Part shown: positions 63,772-64,000 of the stretch, one piece after another | Layout of the letters: each line of letters starts with the position of its first letter | How positions within the stretch are numbered: the stretch's first letter is position 1 | From: Bacillus sp. Xin1 | GTDB lineage: Bacteria > Bacillota > Bacilli > Bacillales > Bacillaceae_G | NCBI RefSeq assembly: GCF_013314535.1 | Contig: NZ_JABUAE010000019.1 | Coordinates: 24,176-88,175, forward strand | DNA length: 64,000 nucleotides | Direction: 5' to 3' | The notes under the pieces: generated by a model | The model's database searches: none | What the model saw: the letters and a program-made list of their open reading frames with translations, nothing else | Told to the model about the DNA's origin: nothing | Position numbers and translations under genes: made by a program

Positions 63772-64000
63772 TTAGGATCTATTTTTTCTAGGACCTATAA
63801 TTAATTTGATCGCTGTTCTTTCTTGATTATTGATAGAAACCTCCTGAAACGCTGGAACAAGAACCAAGTCAATGCCACTAGGAGCTACAAAACCTCTTGC
63901 AATAGCAATTGCTTTAATCGCTTGATTTAAAGAACCAGCTCCAATCACTTGGATTTCTACATTACCACTTGCTCTTAGTACACCTGCAATTGCACCTGCA
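63772..64000 (-). CDS. spoVS: Stage V sporulation protein S (3' part)
   Basis: The last 75 codons of a SpoVS-family protein; the N-terminus lies beyond the window. It reads AGAIAGVLRASGNVEIQVIG, AGSLNQAIKAIAIARGFVAP, then SGIDLVLVPAFQEVSI and ERTAIKLIIGPRKNRS. The family has about 86 residues and an Alba-like fold, and affects septation and late sporulation in B. subtilis. Bacilli can have paralogues. Confidence 0.92.
   Translation of the reverse strand, partial: AGAIAGVLRASGNVEIQVIGAGSLNQAIKAIAIARGFVAPSGIDLVLVPAFQEVSINNQERTAIKLIIGPRKNRS

Overview
The window looks like a chromosome segment of a Bacillus cereus-group organism. It is AT-rich and has a dhbACEBF-type bacillibactin locus, a bcr1-like interspersed repeat, YjcZ-family and SpoVS sporulation proteins, GGAGG ribosome binding sites and a Siphoviridae-like prophage of the kind seen in this group. 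Assignments come from reading motifs and gene order; no database search was run.

Region 1 (1-16.2 kb): the end of an HU gene, a chorismate-lyase-like protein, and then (minus strand) a complete catecholate siderophore operon. Its order is dhbA, dhbC, dhbE, dhbB, dhbF, an mbtH-like gene, an MFS exporter and an Sfp-type phosphopantetheinyl transferase. A clear SigA promoter and a perfect Fur box precede dhbA, and a bcr1-like repeat lies between the exporter and transferase genes.

Region 2 (16.2-21.4 kb): sbcD-sbcC with a small DUF2584-like gene at the head of the operon, plus a small membrane protein.

Region 3 (21.4-34.4 kb): a valine and propionate catabolic district. It holds a 3-hydroxyisobutyryl-CoA hydrolase-like gene, mmsA, mmsB, an acyl-CoA dehydrogenase, a CBS-PAS-AAA-Fis sigma-54 activator, and prpB, prpD and prpC. 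Together these could take isobutyryl-CoA to propionyl-CoA and on to pyruvate plus succinate; an enoyl-CoA hydratase and the isomerase/hydratase step after PrpD are not here. Two -24/-12 promoters, each with TGTCTA/TAGACA elements about 80 bp upstream, suggest that the activator drives both the hydrolase gene and the acyl-CoA dehydrogenase-mmsB-mmsA operon. A LysE-type exporter and an XRE-cupin regulator sit in between.

Region 4 (34.4-40.2 kb): a decayed accessory zone. It has a HesB-like gene with one nonsense codon, a 5'-truncated MFS gene, a DNA-binding protein behind an attenuator-like leader, membrane and MltR/HEPN-like proteins, a proline-rich protein, a 42-residue peptide with 13 cysteines, and two orphan copies of a lysin C-terminal module.

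Region 5 (40.2-61.6 kb): the late module of an HK97-like siphophage on the minus strand: HNH, terminases, portal, protease, capsid, head-tail and tail proteins, tape measure, Dit, tail endopeptidase, receptor-binding protein, XhlA, holin and amidase. No integrase, repressor or replication genes are present. Two recoding sites are visible: a -1 A AAA AAG slip in the tail chaperone gene, and a probable +1 slip at CCC-UAA at the end of the capsid gene that would append a HeH/LEM-like domain with no start codon of its own.

Region 6 (61.7-64 kb): small uncharacterised genes, four YjcZ-family genes in an exact 151-bp tandem repeat, and the 3' part of spoVS.
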